Origin: JAKVCB01 sp963578605
Lineage (GTDB): Bacteria; Planctomycetota; Planctomycetia; Pirellulales; Lacipirellulaceae
Direction of reading: 5' to 3'
Assembly: GCA_963578605.1 (NCBI GenBank)
Contig: CAUZEA010000025.1
Coordinates: forward strand, 1 to 60,126
DNA length: 60,126 nucleotides
The notes below the pieces were generated by a model. It did not search any database and was not told the DNA's origin. It saw only the letters and a program-made list of their open reading frames with translations. The position numbers were made by a program, and so were the translations under genes. This document shows, in pieces, positions 16,814 through 25,784 of this stretch; the first letter of the stretch is position 1; every line of letters starts with the position of its first letter.

Positions 16814-17911
16814 TTACTCCTCCGGTTCTGCGGCGAACAGGCGAACTGTTGGAGGCTTTTTTTGCGCGCTTTCACTGGAAGACGGTTCAGGTCCCTCAGC
16901 CACATCCATGCCGACCACGTCGGTCACGTCGATCAAGCCCAACGGATGCTGCTTGCCGTCAACGACGGGCAGTTCGCTGATCTTACGGGCAGTCATCAAA
17001 GAAATCGCGTCACGTAACAAGGATCCTGCCTCAACCGTAATCGGCTGCACAACCATCACGTCATGAATGGGTCGATCAAGGGCTGCTTCGGCACGCTGTT
17101 CGAATAACCGGGCCAGGTCGCTGTCGGTGAACAAGCCGGTGAGCCTCCCTGCCTGGTCCGTCAACATGATTGCTCCAGTCCGCCGCCCAGGTCGGCTGCA
17201 CGCCACGAGAACTTCCCGCACGGACAAGTGATCGGACGTAACACGGCATTGTTCTAGGGGCCGCAAATGAGCGTCTACCTTGCTGAAGCGACGGCCCAGG
17301 CTGCCACCCGGATGAAACCGCGCAAAGTCCTCCGCTTGAAATCCGCGGAGGCGACAAAGGACCAAAGCGAGTGCATCGCCAAGGGCCAGCATCGCGGTCG
17401 TACTGGTGCTGGGAGCCAGTCCAAGCGAACACGCCTCGTCGAGGACACCAAGTTCCAGGACTTCGCTGGCGGCACGACCGATCGTGCTCTCACGCCGGGC
17501 TGTGATGGCAATCATCGGAACGCCAAAATTGCGGATCACAGGCAACAGTTGCACCACCTCGGCCGTTTCACCGCTCTGGCTGAGTATCAGAACTACGTCG
17601 TCGGTGTGAATCCGCCCCAAATCGCCATGAAATGCCTCTGCTGGATGTAGGAAGTGGGCGCGCGTGCCAACCGATGTCATCGTTGCCGCAATCTTCTGGC
17701 CAATCAGTCCCGCTTTTCCCATGCCGGTGACGATCACGCTCCCGCAGCTGCGATGGATCTGCTCGACGACACGGTGGAATGTTTCGTCCAAGCGGTCAGA
17801 TAACTTCCAGAGGGCCACTGCTTCGAGTCGCATGATCTCGCGGGCAGCGCGAAGTTGTTCTTCTTTTGAGAGTGGTGCCTGGCTGGGGCTCTTGCGTACG
17901 ATCGCTTCCAT
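16814..17911 (-). CDS. kdsD: D-arabinose-5-phosphate isomerase (KdsD/KpsF family)
   Basis: Converts ribulose-5-phosphate to arabinose-5-phosphate, the precursor of KDO. The SIS domain has SVIVTGMGKAG, SQSGETAEV and HPGGSLGRR; two CBS domains follow (LFTDSDLARLF, then ISELPVVDGKQHPLGLIDVTDV). I chose the ATG at 17911 to match the usual N-terminal length, giving 365 residues. An in-frame ATG at 17962 is also possible and still lies downstream of the predicted promoter. The C-terminal 30 residues after the second CBS (SSSESAQKK...) look like a disordered tail. Confidence 0.94.
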   Translation of the reverse strand: MEAIVRKSPSQAPLSKEEQLRAAREIMRLEAVALWKLSDRLDETFHRVVEQIHRSCGSVIVTGMGKAGLIGQKIAATMTSVGTRAHFLHPAEAFHGDLGRIHTDDVVLILSQSGETAEVVQLLPVIRNFGVPMIAITARRESTIGRAASEVLELGVLDEACSLGLAPSTSTTAMLALGDALALVLCRLRGFQAEDFARFHPGGSLGRRFSKVDAHLRPLEQCRVTSDHLSVREVLVACSRPGRRTGAIMLTDQAGRLTGLFTDSDLARLFEQRAEAALDRPIHDVMVVQPITVEAGSLLRDAISLMTARKISELPVVDGKQHPLGLIDVTDVVGMDVAEGPEPSSSESAQKKPPTVRLFAAEPEE

Positions 17912-18016
17912 GCGTGTATCGAATCTTTGGTTGCAAAGTTTAGTGGGCTTGGGGTGCCTCATGACCTGTAACTGAGTTGCCGGTCACGCATTCGCACACG
18001 GCAACATGGGCCGCAG

Positions 18017-18045
18017 ATTGTAGAGCGGGGGACCTGGTACGACAA
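18017..18045 (-). promoter_or_regulatory. Candidate sigma-70 promoter for the kdsD-kdsC-lpt operon
   Basis: On the minus strand TTGTCG (18045-18040) and TACAAT (18022-18017) are spaced by 17 bases. The predicted start of transcription, near 18010, is upstream of either kdsD start. The match is 4/6 and 5/6. Confidence 0.45.
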
Positions 18046-18342
18046 CGTGACTGTGCCCCCGCCTGATCACGAAACCGAATCGAGCGGTGTGCAAGCCAGC
18101 GCTGGTAGCGGTGCGCGCAGTCGGCATCGCACATGAGCACCAACGACCGCCGCCGTAAAACAGGAAAATGCGGTTGGATCGCTGGTGAGATTTTGGCATT
18201 GTCTCCGGTCAGTTTCCAACGAACCTTCGGATCAACTAAGTCGTAAGATGCGATAACCACCAAACAGACTCCCTCTCGAAGACCAGAATCACCAGGAACG
18301 GGTCTCACCACGGCTGGCAGGCGTCACTCAACAGGCAGGCGC

Positions 18343-18365
18343 AAAAAAGCTCCCAGAAAAGGAGC
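18343..18365 (-). terminator. Intrinsic terminator, minus strand
   Basis: Read on the minus strand: GCTCC, loop TTTTCTG, GGAGC, then TTTTTT. It lies about 610 bp downstream of the carB stop and upstream of the kdsD promoter, so it would separate the two minus-strand units. Confidence 0.65.
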
Positions 18366-18978
18366 GTCCCAGGGGGGCAAAGGATGCAAATCTCTTCCGG
18401 GAGCGATTGGACGCAATGACGCTTGCGGGCGGACGCAGGTTGGTTGATAGGGGCAAACCAACTGACCCGCGTCAGGGAGTGTATCGTAGCGGCAGGCGAG
18501 CTTCCGTGCCAAACCAACCGCTGCGAGGATCTGGCGCCACCACCCAGGCAAAATCTACGACTTGCCTAGTTGGGGGCGTGACCCTTCCACGTGGACTCCA
18601 TTCCGGTGGTTAATTCCCGCGATCCGTTTCGCGTGGCATTTCAAATCAGGCAACATCACAAACTGACATCGTGTGGTTGATGGGGAGTTACGTTGTTCGC
18701 AACTTCCGCTGTGGGTCGGGAAGATACGAGAGGTGACTTGAACGGTCAAGGCCGTTTTGTACGCACAGAAACTTTGCAACTGCGAAAACAAATGCAGTCA
18801 TACTTACAGAAGGGGGTTTGGTGGTCCCGCGGACAACCAGATTCCACTGCTAGCAGTTTGCAAACCCTTGCGAAAGGTTCCCGGGAAATTCTGAGTGTGG
18901 CAAGAACTATCCGCTGCGTTATCTTGCAGGCTACCGCTACGATCCCTCCTACCTGAAGTACGATTGCAGGGTCAGGGC
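18366..18978. other. Long spacer between carB and its terminator, no gene recognised
   Basis: About 610 bp after carB with only short overlapping ORFs. I looked for tRNA, tmRNA, SRP RNA and RNase P hallmark sequences on both strands and saw none. Because a minus-strand terminator closes this stretch, it is either a long carB 3' UTR or hides an unrecognised minus-strand transcript. Confidence 0.5.
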
Positions 18979-21900
18979 CTAGGGACAGCGGTCCTGCAGT
19001 GCCTGCACCGTCATTTTTCCCTCGCGCAGGGCTTCCATCGCGAGGACAACAGCTGTCGCAGCTTCCATGGTCGTGATGCAGGGAACATCAGCTTGAACCG
19101 CTGCGGCCCGAACCTTTCCTTCGTCGGTATGGGCACCTTTACCGAAGGGGGTATTCATGACCAGCGCCACATTGGCATCGGCTAGATAATCGAGCAAATT
19201 CGGATTGCCTTCAGCAATCTTGTTGATTTGTGTTGTCTCGATATTTTCCGCAGCCAGCGTAGCAGCTGTACCACGCGTGGCCAGTAACGGGTAACCCATT
19301 TTGGCCAGTCGCCGTGCCAGGTCGATGATTGCCGACTTGTGTTGCGGTGCCACACTTATAAAGATGTTGCCTTCCTTGGGAAGGATGGTTCCGGCTGCCA
19401 GTTGACTTTTGGCAAACGCCATTGAGAATCGCGTGCTGACACCCATCACTTCGCCAGTGGAGCGCATTTCCGGTCCCAACACAATGTCGACACCCGCAAA
19501 CTTGATGAAGGGGAAAACGGCTTCTTTGACCGAGACGTCGATGGGAAGCGGATCTTCTGTCACACCCTGCTCGGCAAGCGACACACCGGCCATGACTTTC
19601 GCCGCGACTTTCGCTATGGGGAAACCGGTTGCCTTGGCAACGAATGGCACCGTACGACTGGCCCGCGGATTGACCTCAATGACATAAATTTCATATCGAT
19701 CTTGTTCATGCTTCACCGCAAATTGCACATTCATCAACCCGACGACCTCCAACTCACGGGCAAGTGCCTCGGTTGCTTCTCGCATCTCGCCGACAACGGA
19801 ATCTGGAAGGCTGTAGGGGGGGATTACACAAGCTGAATCGCCCGAATGGACACCCGCCTTTTCAATATGCTCCATGATTCCGGACACCACCACGTGCGTG
19901 CCGTCAGCAATGGCATCCACATCGACTTCCGTGGCTCCCTCCAAGAAGCGATCAATCAAGACAGGCTGTCCCTGGGCAGCCAGGAACGCCTCGCCGATAT
20001 AACGTTCCAATTGAGAACGGTCGTAAGAGATTTCCATGCCGCGGCCACCCAAGACGAAGCTGGGGCGGACTAACAATGGATAACCGATCTTCTCTGCCTC
20101 CCGGTGGGCCTCAGCGACCGAATGCGCAATACTGCTGGGAGGCTGCTTGAGTTGAAGTTTATAGAGTAGCTGCTGGAATTTTTCGCGATCTTCCGCACGT
20201 TCAATCGCATCGACGGTGGTGCCGATGATCGGGACCTGTGCCTCGGTTAATGCCCGGGCAAGATTCAATGGCGTTTGCCCACCAAACTGGACTATCACGC
20301 CATCCGCTTCGACCTGTTCGCAAATGTTGAGCACATCTTCCACGGTGAGCGGCTCGAAGAAGAGCATGTCGCTCGTATCGTAATCAGTGCTTACCGTTTC
20401 GGGATTGCTGTTGACCATCACCGACTCGATACCAAGCTCCCGAAGCGCGAAGCTTGCATGACAACAACAGTAGTCGAATTCAATTCCCTGCCCGATCCGA
20501 TTCGGCCCACCCCCGAGAATCACAATTCGGTGGCCACCCTCGGGTTTTGGTGGCACCTCGTTTTCCGTTTCGTACGTCGAATAGTAGTAAGGGGTAAACG
20601 CCTCAAACTCTGCCGCACAGGTATCGACCGACTTGAACACCACGCAGATACCGCGTTTGATTCGCTCGCTGCGAACCTGGCCGGGATCGATGTCGAAGAT
20701 CGTGCCGAGTTGCTCATCGGCGAACCCAAACCGCTTGGCCGTGCGGAGCTGGGCATCGGTCAAGTTCTCCCAACGGCCCGTTGCGCGAAGCTCGTCTTCG
20801 GTTTCGACAATCTCCAGGAGATTGTCGAGGAACCACGGGTCGATACCAGTGAGCCGGTAGATCTCTTCGATCGTCATCCCGCTCTTGAAGGCATACCGGA
20901 GGTACCACACCCGATCAGGATCTGCCCGCGACAGGCGCGCGATGATTTCATCGGTGCTGGGTTGTTGATCCGTACCCCACAAATCAAGTCCATCAGAACC
21001 AAAGCCGGCACTCCCTACTTCCAGACCACGGAGCGCTTTTTGAAACGACTCTTTGAAAGTACTCCCGATTGCCATCGTCTCGCCGACACTTTTCATTTGC
21101 GTGTTCAGCGTTGAATCGGCATCGGGGAACTTCTCAAAAGCGAACCGGGGAATCTTCGTGACCACGTAGTCGATCGTGGGCTCAAAACAAGCAGTGGTCT
21201 CTCGGGTGATGTCATTGGGCAACTCCTGCAGGAGGTAACCGACAGCAAGTTTGGCTGCAATTTTTGCGATCGGAAAACCGGTCGCCTTGCTGGCCAGTGC
21301 ACTGGAGCGGCTGACGCGCGGATTCATCTCGATCACGACCATCCGGCCTGTTTGAGGATTGATCGCAAATTGAATGTTCGAACCCCCCGTTTCTACACCA
21401 ATCTCGCGGATGACGGCTAAGCTGGCGTCACGCATCCGCTGGTATTCCTTGTCGGTTAGTGTCTGGGCAGGGGCAACGGTAATCGAGTCTCCGGTGTGAA
21501 TTCCCATCGGATCGAAATTCTCGATCGAACAAATGATGACTACATTGTCATCCACGTCCCGCATCACCTCCATTTCATACTCTTTCCAACCAATGATCGA
21601 TTCCTCGATCAACACCTGGTTGATCGGTGATTGGTCGAGTCCCCGCGCTACGAGTTGGTCGACCTCATCATGGTTGTAGGCAATGCTGGAACCGCTTCCC
21701 CCCAGCGTAAAACTCGGTCGGACGATGACTGGTAACCCAATTTCGTCGATCCAGGCACGCGCTTCACCCAGGGTTTCGATCGTTTTGCCCTTGGCCAAAT
21801 CGAGCCCTATGTTCTGCATCGCGATCTGGAAGCGATAACGCCGCTCCGCCTTGTCAATCACATCGGCGGTGGCGCCGATCATCTCGACGCCGTATTGCTT

Positions 21901-22224
21901 GAGAACGCCATGCCGGTCAAGATCCATCGCCACGTTCAGCCCGGTCTGACCTCCCAACGTGGGAAGGAGGGCATCAGGCCGCTCGACCTCGATCACCTTG
22001 GCAACCACCTCCCAAGTGAGGGGCTCGATGTAGGTGCGGTTGGCTGTCGAGGGATCGGTCATGATCGTGGCTGGATTCGAATTCACAAGGATGACCTCGT
22101 AGTCCTCCTCTCGTAGCGCTTTGCAAGCTTGGGTACCAGAATAATCGAATTCGCACGCCTGCCCGATGACGATGGGACCAGAACCAATGATCAGGATTTT
22201 TTGAATATCGTCGCGTCGTGGCAC
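18979..22224 (-). CDS. carB: Carbamoyl-phosphate synthase large subunit
   Basis: Makes carbamoyl phosphate for arginine and pyrimidine synthesis from bicarbonate, ATP and ammonia channelled from CarA. The 1081-residue length is standard. Both ATP-grasp halves are visible: KILIIGSGPIVIGQACEFDY near the start, RIVILGGGPNRIGQGIEFDYC in the middle, and paired VRPSFTLGGSG / VRPSFVLGGRGMEI motifs. The C-terminal MGS-like regulatory domain has LARRLAKMGYPLLATRGTAA. Translation starts at a GTG. CarA is not adjacent. argH lies about 2 kb away on the other strand, which may reflect shared arginine metabolism. Confidence 0.98.
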   Translation of the reverse strand: MPRRDDIQKILIIGSGPIVIGQACEFDYSGTQACKALREEDYEVILVNSNPATIMTDPSTANRTYIEPLTWEVVAKVIEVERPDALLPTLGGQTGLNVAMDLDRHGVLKQYGVEMIGATADVIDKAERRYRFQIAMQNIGLDLAKGKTIETLGEARAWIDEIGLPVIVRPSFTLGGSGSSIAYNHDEVDQLVARGLDQSPINQVLIEESIIGWKEYEMEVMRDVDDNVVIICSIENFDPMGIHTGDSITVAPAQTLTDKEYQRMRDASLAVIREIGVETGGSNIQFAINPQTGRMVVIEMNPRVSRSSALASKATGFPIAKIAAKLAVGYLLQELPNDITRETTACFEPTIDYVVTKIPRFAFEKFPDADSTLNTQMKSVGETMAIGSTFKESFQKALRGLEVGSAGFGSDGLDLWGTDQQPSTDEIIARLSRADPDRVWYLRYAFKSGMTIEEIYRLTGIDPWFLDNLLEIVETEDELRATGRWENLTDAQLRTAKRFGFADEQLGTIFDIDPGQVRSERIKRGICVVFKSVDTCAAEFEAFTPYYYSTYETENEVPPKPEGGHRIVILGGGPNRIGQGIEFDYCCCHASFALRELGIESVMVNSNPETVSTDYDTSDMLFFEPLTVEDVLNICEQVEADGVIVQFGGQTPLNLARALTEAQVPIIGTTVDAIERAEDREKFQQLLYKLQLKQPPSSIAHSVAEAHREAEKIGYPLLVRPSFVLGGRGMEISYDRSQLERYIGEAFLAAQGQPVLIDRFLEGATEVDVDAIADGTHVVVSGIMEHIEKAGVHSGDSACVIPPYSLPDSVVGEMREATEALARELEVVGLMNVQFAVKHEQDRYEIYVIEVNPRASRTVPFVAKATGFPIAKVAAKVMAGVSLAEQGVTEDPLPIDVSVKEAVFPFIKFAGVDIVLGPEMRSTGEVMGVSTRFSMAFAKSQLAAGTILPKEGNIFISVAPQHKSAIIDLARRLAKMGYPLLATRGTAATLAAENIETTQINKIAEGNPNLLDYLADANVALVMNTPFGKGAHTDEGKVRAAAVQADVPCITTMEAATAVVLAMEALREGKMTVQALQDRCP

Positions 22225-22727
22225 AATCGGTGTTCACTTGGAGTTTGGCGGTCAGACGGCTCACGGGACCGTCGTAAATGAAGCAAATAGCACAATTCTG
22301 GCCGAGTCGCGAGGGGACCGTATCTCCTTCAGGTCGAACCAGCCACTGTCGTAAGGAAAATCGCCCAAGGATAGCATGCCCGGATTAATGTCTTCAAGAG
22401 ACCCGGGTATCGCTCTCCCTCCGTACGGGACCCCCGCGACAAGATGTTGTCGCCATTGACATCTGATTCGGGACCGGCCACGTCCTTGTAGAAGACTTCA
22501 CCACCAAGCGGCTGCGCACCGTTTTGGAAGTCGAGGTTGGAGATCCGCTTCCCGACCGTGGCTCCGCCCAGGTTGGTGGTGTTATCGATCCGATGCATGT
22601 ACCTTTTACTTGAGGCCTGCTGAGAGTCTGGTTTCCGGCAGGCCGCATCTTTCTGGAGTGGGCGGTTTTCAATTTCCAGCAGATCGGTATGATGGCGGAT
22701 TGTGCGATTTTCCTCGGGTCGAGCCGT
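22225..22727. other. Spacer between carB and the XRE gene
   Basis: 503 bp. The minus strand keeps a reading frame through 22329-22620 (with GEVFYKDVAGPESDVNGDN) that continues under the XRE gene. I cannot tie it to a family and think it is either a chance ORF or an eroded gene end. No RNA gene seen. Confidence 0.4.
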
Positions 22728-23105
22728 ATGATGCCACAATTTGGCCTCCACTTGCGAACACTCCGCCTGCAGGCAGGGCTTGGCTTGCGGAGATTCGCCG
22801 GACTGCTGGACGAACGGCCCTCGACCGTAAGCGGCGTAGAACAGGGTCGACGCCTGCCATGGAAGAACATGCAAAAGCTGCAAAAAGTTGCCGATGTGCT
22901 CGGCATCGCGGCCAACTCCCCCCAGTTTGAACGGCTGATCGATCAGGCCAAAGTCGCTCACGAACTGCCGCTCGGCGTTGAGCAGCCGTGCCGACACGTC
23001 GCGCCGCTGGTGGTGACCACCTCTATCAAAACCAAACTGACGCAAGAATCTCTTCAGGAACTCCTCCAGCACTGCGATGCGGGGCATCCACCCCCCAGTT
23101 CGTAG
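22728..23105 (+). CDS. XRE-family HTH transcriptional regulator
   Basis: A 125-residue protein with an N-terminal Cro/C1-type HTH at residues 7-62: FGLHLRTLRLQAGLGLRRFA, then LLDERPSTVSGVEQGRRLP, then LQKVADVLGI. A C-terminal segment of about 60 residues has no recognised domain. Two consecutive ATG codons at 22728 and 22731 are possible starts, and one at 22689 is also in frame; none has a strong ribosome binding site. It stands 41 bp before an ImmA/IrrE-like gene. That pairing is common for regulators controlled by proteolysis or for toxin-antitoxin modules. I expect it to bind its own promoter region, though no operator is obvious. Confidence 0.8.
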   Translation: MMPQFGLHLRTLRLQAGLGLRRFAGLLDERPSTVSGVEQGRRLPWKNMQKLQKVADVLGIAANSPQFERLIDQAKVAHELPLGVEQPCRHVAPLVVTTSIKTKLTQESLQELLQHCDAGHPPPSS

Positions 23106-23146
23106 CTTGTTTCCTGCCCAACGGAATCAAAAACCGCCTGCAAGCT

Positions 23147-23857
23147 ATGCTTCGCCAATACACTGAGCTGGAAATCGAGAACTTTGCTTGGGAACTCTTG
23201 CGTCGCGAACCAAAGGTGAGGGCCTGCTTGCCAATCGACGTGGAATTACTCCTGGAGCTGCAAGACATTTCGCTGGTCATCGTTGCCGGGCTGATTCCCC
23301 GGTTCAGCGTCGAGTGCTGTGCCTATCGGCTTCACCCGAACGGGGAGGTCATCGTCGCGATCGAAAAACTCATCGCCGATTCGCGACCAGAGCCATCTTA
23401 TCGCCAGATTCTGGCCAAAGTTCTGGGCCACTTGACCCTCCACCAAGGGGTCATCGATCAAACCAGTTCCATTGAAGATTACCTGGTTCTCCGCAGCAGC
23501 CCCATCTGGCCCCGCATCGAATATGACGCACAAAGATTCGCGGTGAGCCTGATGGCCCCCGAAGAGCTTGTCGCTCAAGCCGCCGCTCCGCTTTACGCCC
23601 AGCTGATTGCCGAACAGGGATTTGGGGAGCTCAATGCGATCGAGCAGCAGTTGCGGAACTATCTGGCCACGACCTTCCTGGTCACAACCGAACAAATCCA
23701 CCAACGCATGGTCCGCTGGCCCTGCCAGATTTACCAGCGGGTGCGAAAATCGGTGTCGCTGGGTTCCCCTCAATTAATGCCCCTCGAGGGCACGCCCGTC
23801 GCTCAGCATCAGCGGCAACTGTTTTTGCCCGGGGTCGTCCTGACCCAGCAGGTCTGA
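23147..23857 (+). CDS. ImmA/IrrE-like protein with a degenerate zinc-protease motif
   Basis: A 236-residue protein from the ATG at 23147 (the frame is open further upstream, so the start is uncertain). The central segment SYRQILAKVLGHLTLHQGVI aligns by eye with the ImmA/IrrE active-site helix, usually xLAHELGHLLLH. The second His of HExxH is kept (His95) and so is the later His99, but the first His and the catalytic Glu are replaced by Lys91 and Val92. Upstream lies a helical region and a beta stretch (RFSVECCAYRLHPNGEVIVAI) as in that family. If the alignment holds, the protein cannot use the normal zinc-dependent chemistry. Its XRE partner is immediately upstream. Confidence 0.6.
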   Translation: MLRQYTELEIENFAWELLRREPKVRACLPIDVELLLELQDISLVIVAGLIPRFSVECCAYRLHPNGEVIVAIEKLIADSRPEPSYRQILAKVLGHLTLHQGVIDQTSSIEDYLVLRSSPIWPRIEYDAQRFAVSLMAPEELVAQAAAPLYAQLIAEQGFGELNAIEQQLRNYLATTFLVTTEQIHQRMVRWPCQIYQRVRKSVSLGSPQLMPLEGTPVAQHQRQLFLPGVVLTQQV

Positions 23858-24206
23858 ACCCCAGCTCGCTGCCGCCGGTCGTTAGGGGAGATTCCACCGT
23901 TGAACTGCTGAAAAACGACTGCCGGACCACCCGATCGACTCGTGCGACCCAAAAAACCGGCAGTGGGGGGCAGGAATCTGTGCCTAGTTTTTGGGCGTTG
24001 ACTGCCTATGCCTCGTTGACACTTTGTCGTAACGTGCATACTGTAAACATGTTCGACAGCTGCCCATGAGTTGCCACTTTGTGGGAATCGCCCGTTTTGA
24101 CGTCCCGGCCAGTCGCGGATCCTCCCAGTGTGGCCGGTGTGGGTCCGTACCGAGACCTCCGAACGGTAGCTGGCGAATTTTCCCCACAACAAGTGGACCT
24201 ACTGTT

Positions 24207-24234
24207 TTGATTCGTTCTACGAACGACGTAACCT
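24207..24234 (+). promoter_or_regulatory. Candidate argH promoter with a dyad in the spacer
   Basis: TTGATT (24207-24212) and TAACCT (24229-24234) are 16 bases apart. The spacer contains TCGTTC-TAC-GAACGA (24212-24226), an inverted repeat that could be a repressor site. The argH GTG is 17 bases after the -10 box. It does not match the E. coli ArgR box. The rest of 23858-24206 shows nothing I can support. Confidence 0.35.
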
Positions 24235-24250
24235 GATTCGAGAAGCGACG

Positions 24251-25657
24251 GTGACTACGGTGACCCAGACCCCAAACGCGAAAAAACCTTGGGGCGGTGT
24301 CTTTCGCGAGGCGACCGACCCACGGGTGGAGAAGTTTACCGAAAGCGTCAGTTCCGATCAACGTCTTGCCGCCTACGACGTCCAGGGGTCGCAAGCCCAT
24401 ACTCAGATGCTCGCCGCGATCGGCATTCTGACGGCCGAGGAACGAGACCAGATTATCGACGGTCTGAGTGAAATCGGCGCGGACATTTCCTCTGGGCAGT
24501 TCAAATTCCACCAGGAACTCGAAGACGTTCACATGAATGTCGAGCAAGCGCTGATTGATCGCATCGGCGATGTGGGACGCAAACTTCACACCGGACGTAG
24601 TCGGAACGATCAAATCTCTACTGATTTGCGACTCTGGATTCGCAACAAAATCGACCACATCACTGTTTTAATCACCGACCTCCAACGGGCGTTCGTTGGC
24701 CGCGGTGAGCAGGACCAAGGCGTGATCTTGCCTGGCTACACCCACTTGCAACGTGCCCAACCAGTCTTGGCAGTCCATTATTGGCTGGCCTATTGCGAAA
24801 AACTCCAGCGGGATCGGGGTCGACTGCTCGACTGCCGACGCCGCGTGAATCAACTCCCGCTCGGTACGGCGGCTTTGGCAGGGACTACGATTGCCGTCGA
24901 CCGCCAAATGGTGGCCGATCTACTCGGATTTGAAGGAGTGTTGGCCAACAGTCTCGATTCCTCCGGTGCCCGCGACTTTGTCATCGAGTTTGCCAGCTGT
25001 CTGACTTTAATTGCCGAACACCTGAGCAGCCTGGCCGAAGAGTGGATTCTTTGGTCGACCAGCGAGTTTAATTTCCTGAAACTGCCACAGGCTTTTTGTA
25101 CGGGCAGCTCGATCATGCCGCAGAAGATCAATCCCGATGTCCTGGAACTGGTGCGGGGCAAAACCGGGCGTGTCGTCGGCAACCTGACGAGTTTACTGGT
25201 GCTCGTGAAGGGTTTGCCGCTGGCCTACAACCGGGATCTCCAGGAAGACAAGTTGCCCGTGTTTGACTCGGCCGATACGGTCGCCGCGTGCCTGGAATTG
25301 CTGGCACCACTGGTGGCTGGTGCTGAACTGAATCGCACTGCGATCGCCGACCAACTAGAGGATGGTTACCTCGATGCCACCACGCTGATGGAGTCCTTAA
25401 GCTGCCAGGGAGTGCCCCAACGCACGGCCCATGAAATCATCGGTCGACTCGTTGCCTTGGCACTGGATCTTGGGGTCCCGCTTCGGCAGCTACCAATCGA
25501 GCACTTCACCGCGGCCCACCCTAGCTTGGACGGGTCGGTCTACGAGATTCTCGGTGCTCAAGCCGCTGTCGAAGCCTTTCGGAGCTATGGATCGACCAAT
25601 CCTGCCGAGGTTGAAAAACAATGGAATCAATGGAAAAAAAACCTTTCGGAAGATTGA
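24251..25657 (+). CDS. argH: Argininosuccinate lyase
   Basis: Splits argininosuccinate into arginine and fumarate, the last step of arginine synthesis. The 468-residue length is normal. Family motifs are KKPWGGVFREATD (11-23), TGRSRNDQ (114-121), YTHLQRAQP with His165, and the mobile loop GSSIMPQKINPD (285-296) with the catalytic Ser287. The loop reads KI where most family members have KK or KR. Translation starts at a GTG, with GAGAAG five bases upstream. No other arg gene is adjacent, but carB is nearby on the opposite strand. Confidence 0.97.
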   Translation: MTTVTQTPNAKKPWGGVFREATDPRVEKFTESVSSDQRLAAYDVQGSQAHTQMLAAIGILTAEERDQIIDGLSEIGADISSGQFKFHQELEDVHMNVEQALIDRIGDVGRKLHTGRSRNDQISTDLRLWIRNKIDHITVLITDLQRAFVGRGEQDQGVILPGYTHLQRAQPVLAVHYWLAYCEKLQRDRGRLLDCRRRVNQLPLGTAALAGTTIAVDRQMVADLLGFEGVLANSLDSSGARDFVIEFASCLTLIAEHLSSLAEEWILWSTSEFNFLKLPQAFCTGSSIMPQKINPDVLELVRGKTGRVVGNLTSLLVLVKGLPLAYNRDLQEDKLPVFDSADTVAACLELLAPLVAGAELNRTAIADQLEDGYLDATTLMESLSCQGVPQRTAHEIIGRLVALALDLGVPLRQLPIEHFTAAHPSLDGSVYEILGAQAAVEAFRSYGSTNPAEVEKQWNQWKKNLSED

Positions 25658-25669
25658 ACAACGTTGTTC
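25656..25669. repeat. Perfect 14-bp palindrome GAACAACGTTGTTC
   Basis: It overlaps the argH stop codon. The half-sites GAAC and GTTC are six bases apart. No T-tract follows. It could be a protein site for the downstream HEAT/sigma-54 activator pair, or chance. Confidence 0.6.
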
Positions 25670-25784
25670 GCCAGCGGTCTGCCTACATCACCGGTCGGCG
25701 TGATGCAGAGCGGCCCCACAGGGTGAACCACCATCCGCAACCAGGACCAGCAGACGCAAAGCGGACTTTAGCGAATACGTGACC

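Noticed and set aside
18000..18311. 123-residue minus-strand ORF upstream of kdsD
   Set aside because: No ribosome binding site, no recognisable motif, and it contains the kdsD promoter candidate.
22329..23087. 252-residue minus-strand ORF
   Set aside because: It runs antisense through the XRE gene, whose HTH is clear. The end at 22329-22620 looks faintly protein-like, but I cannot name a family.
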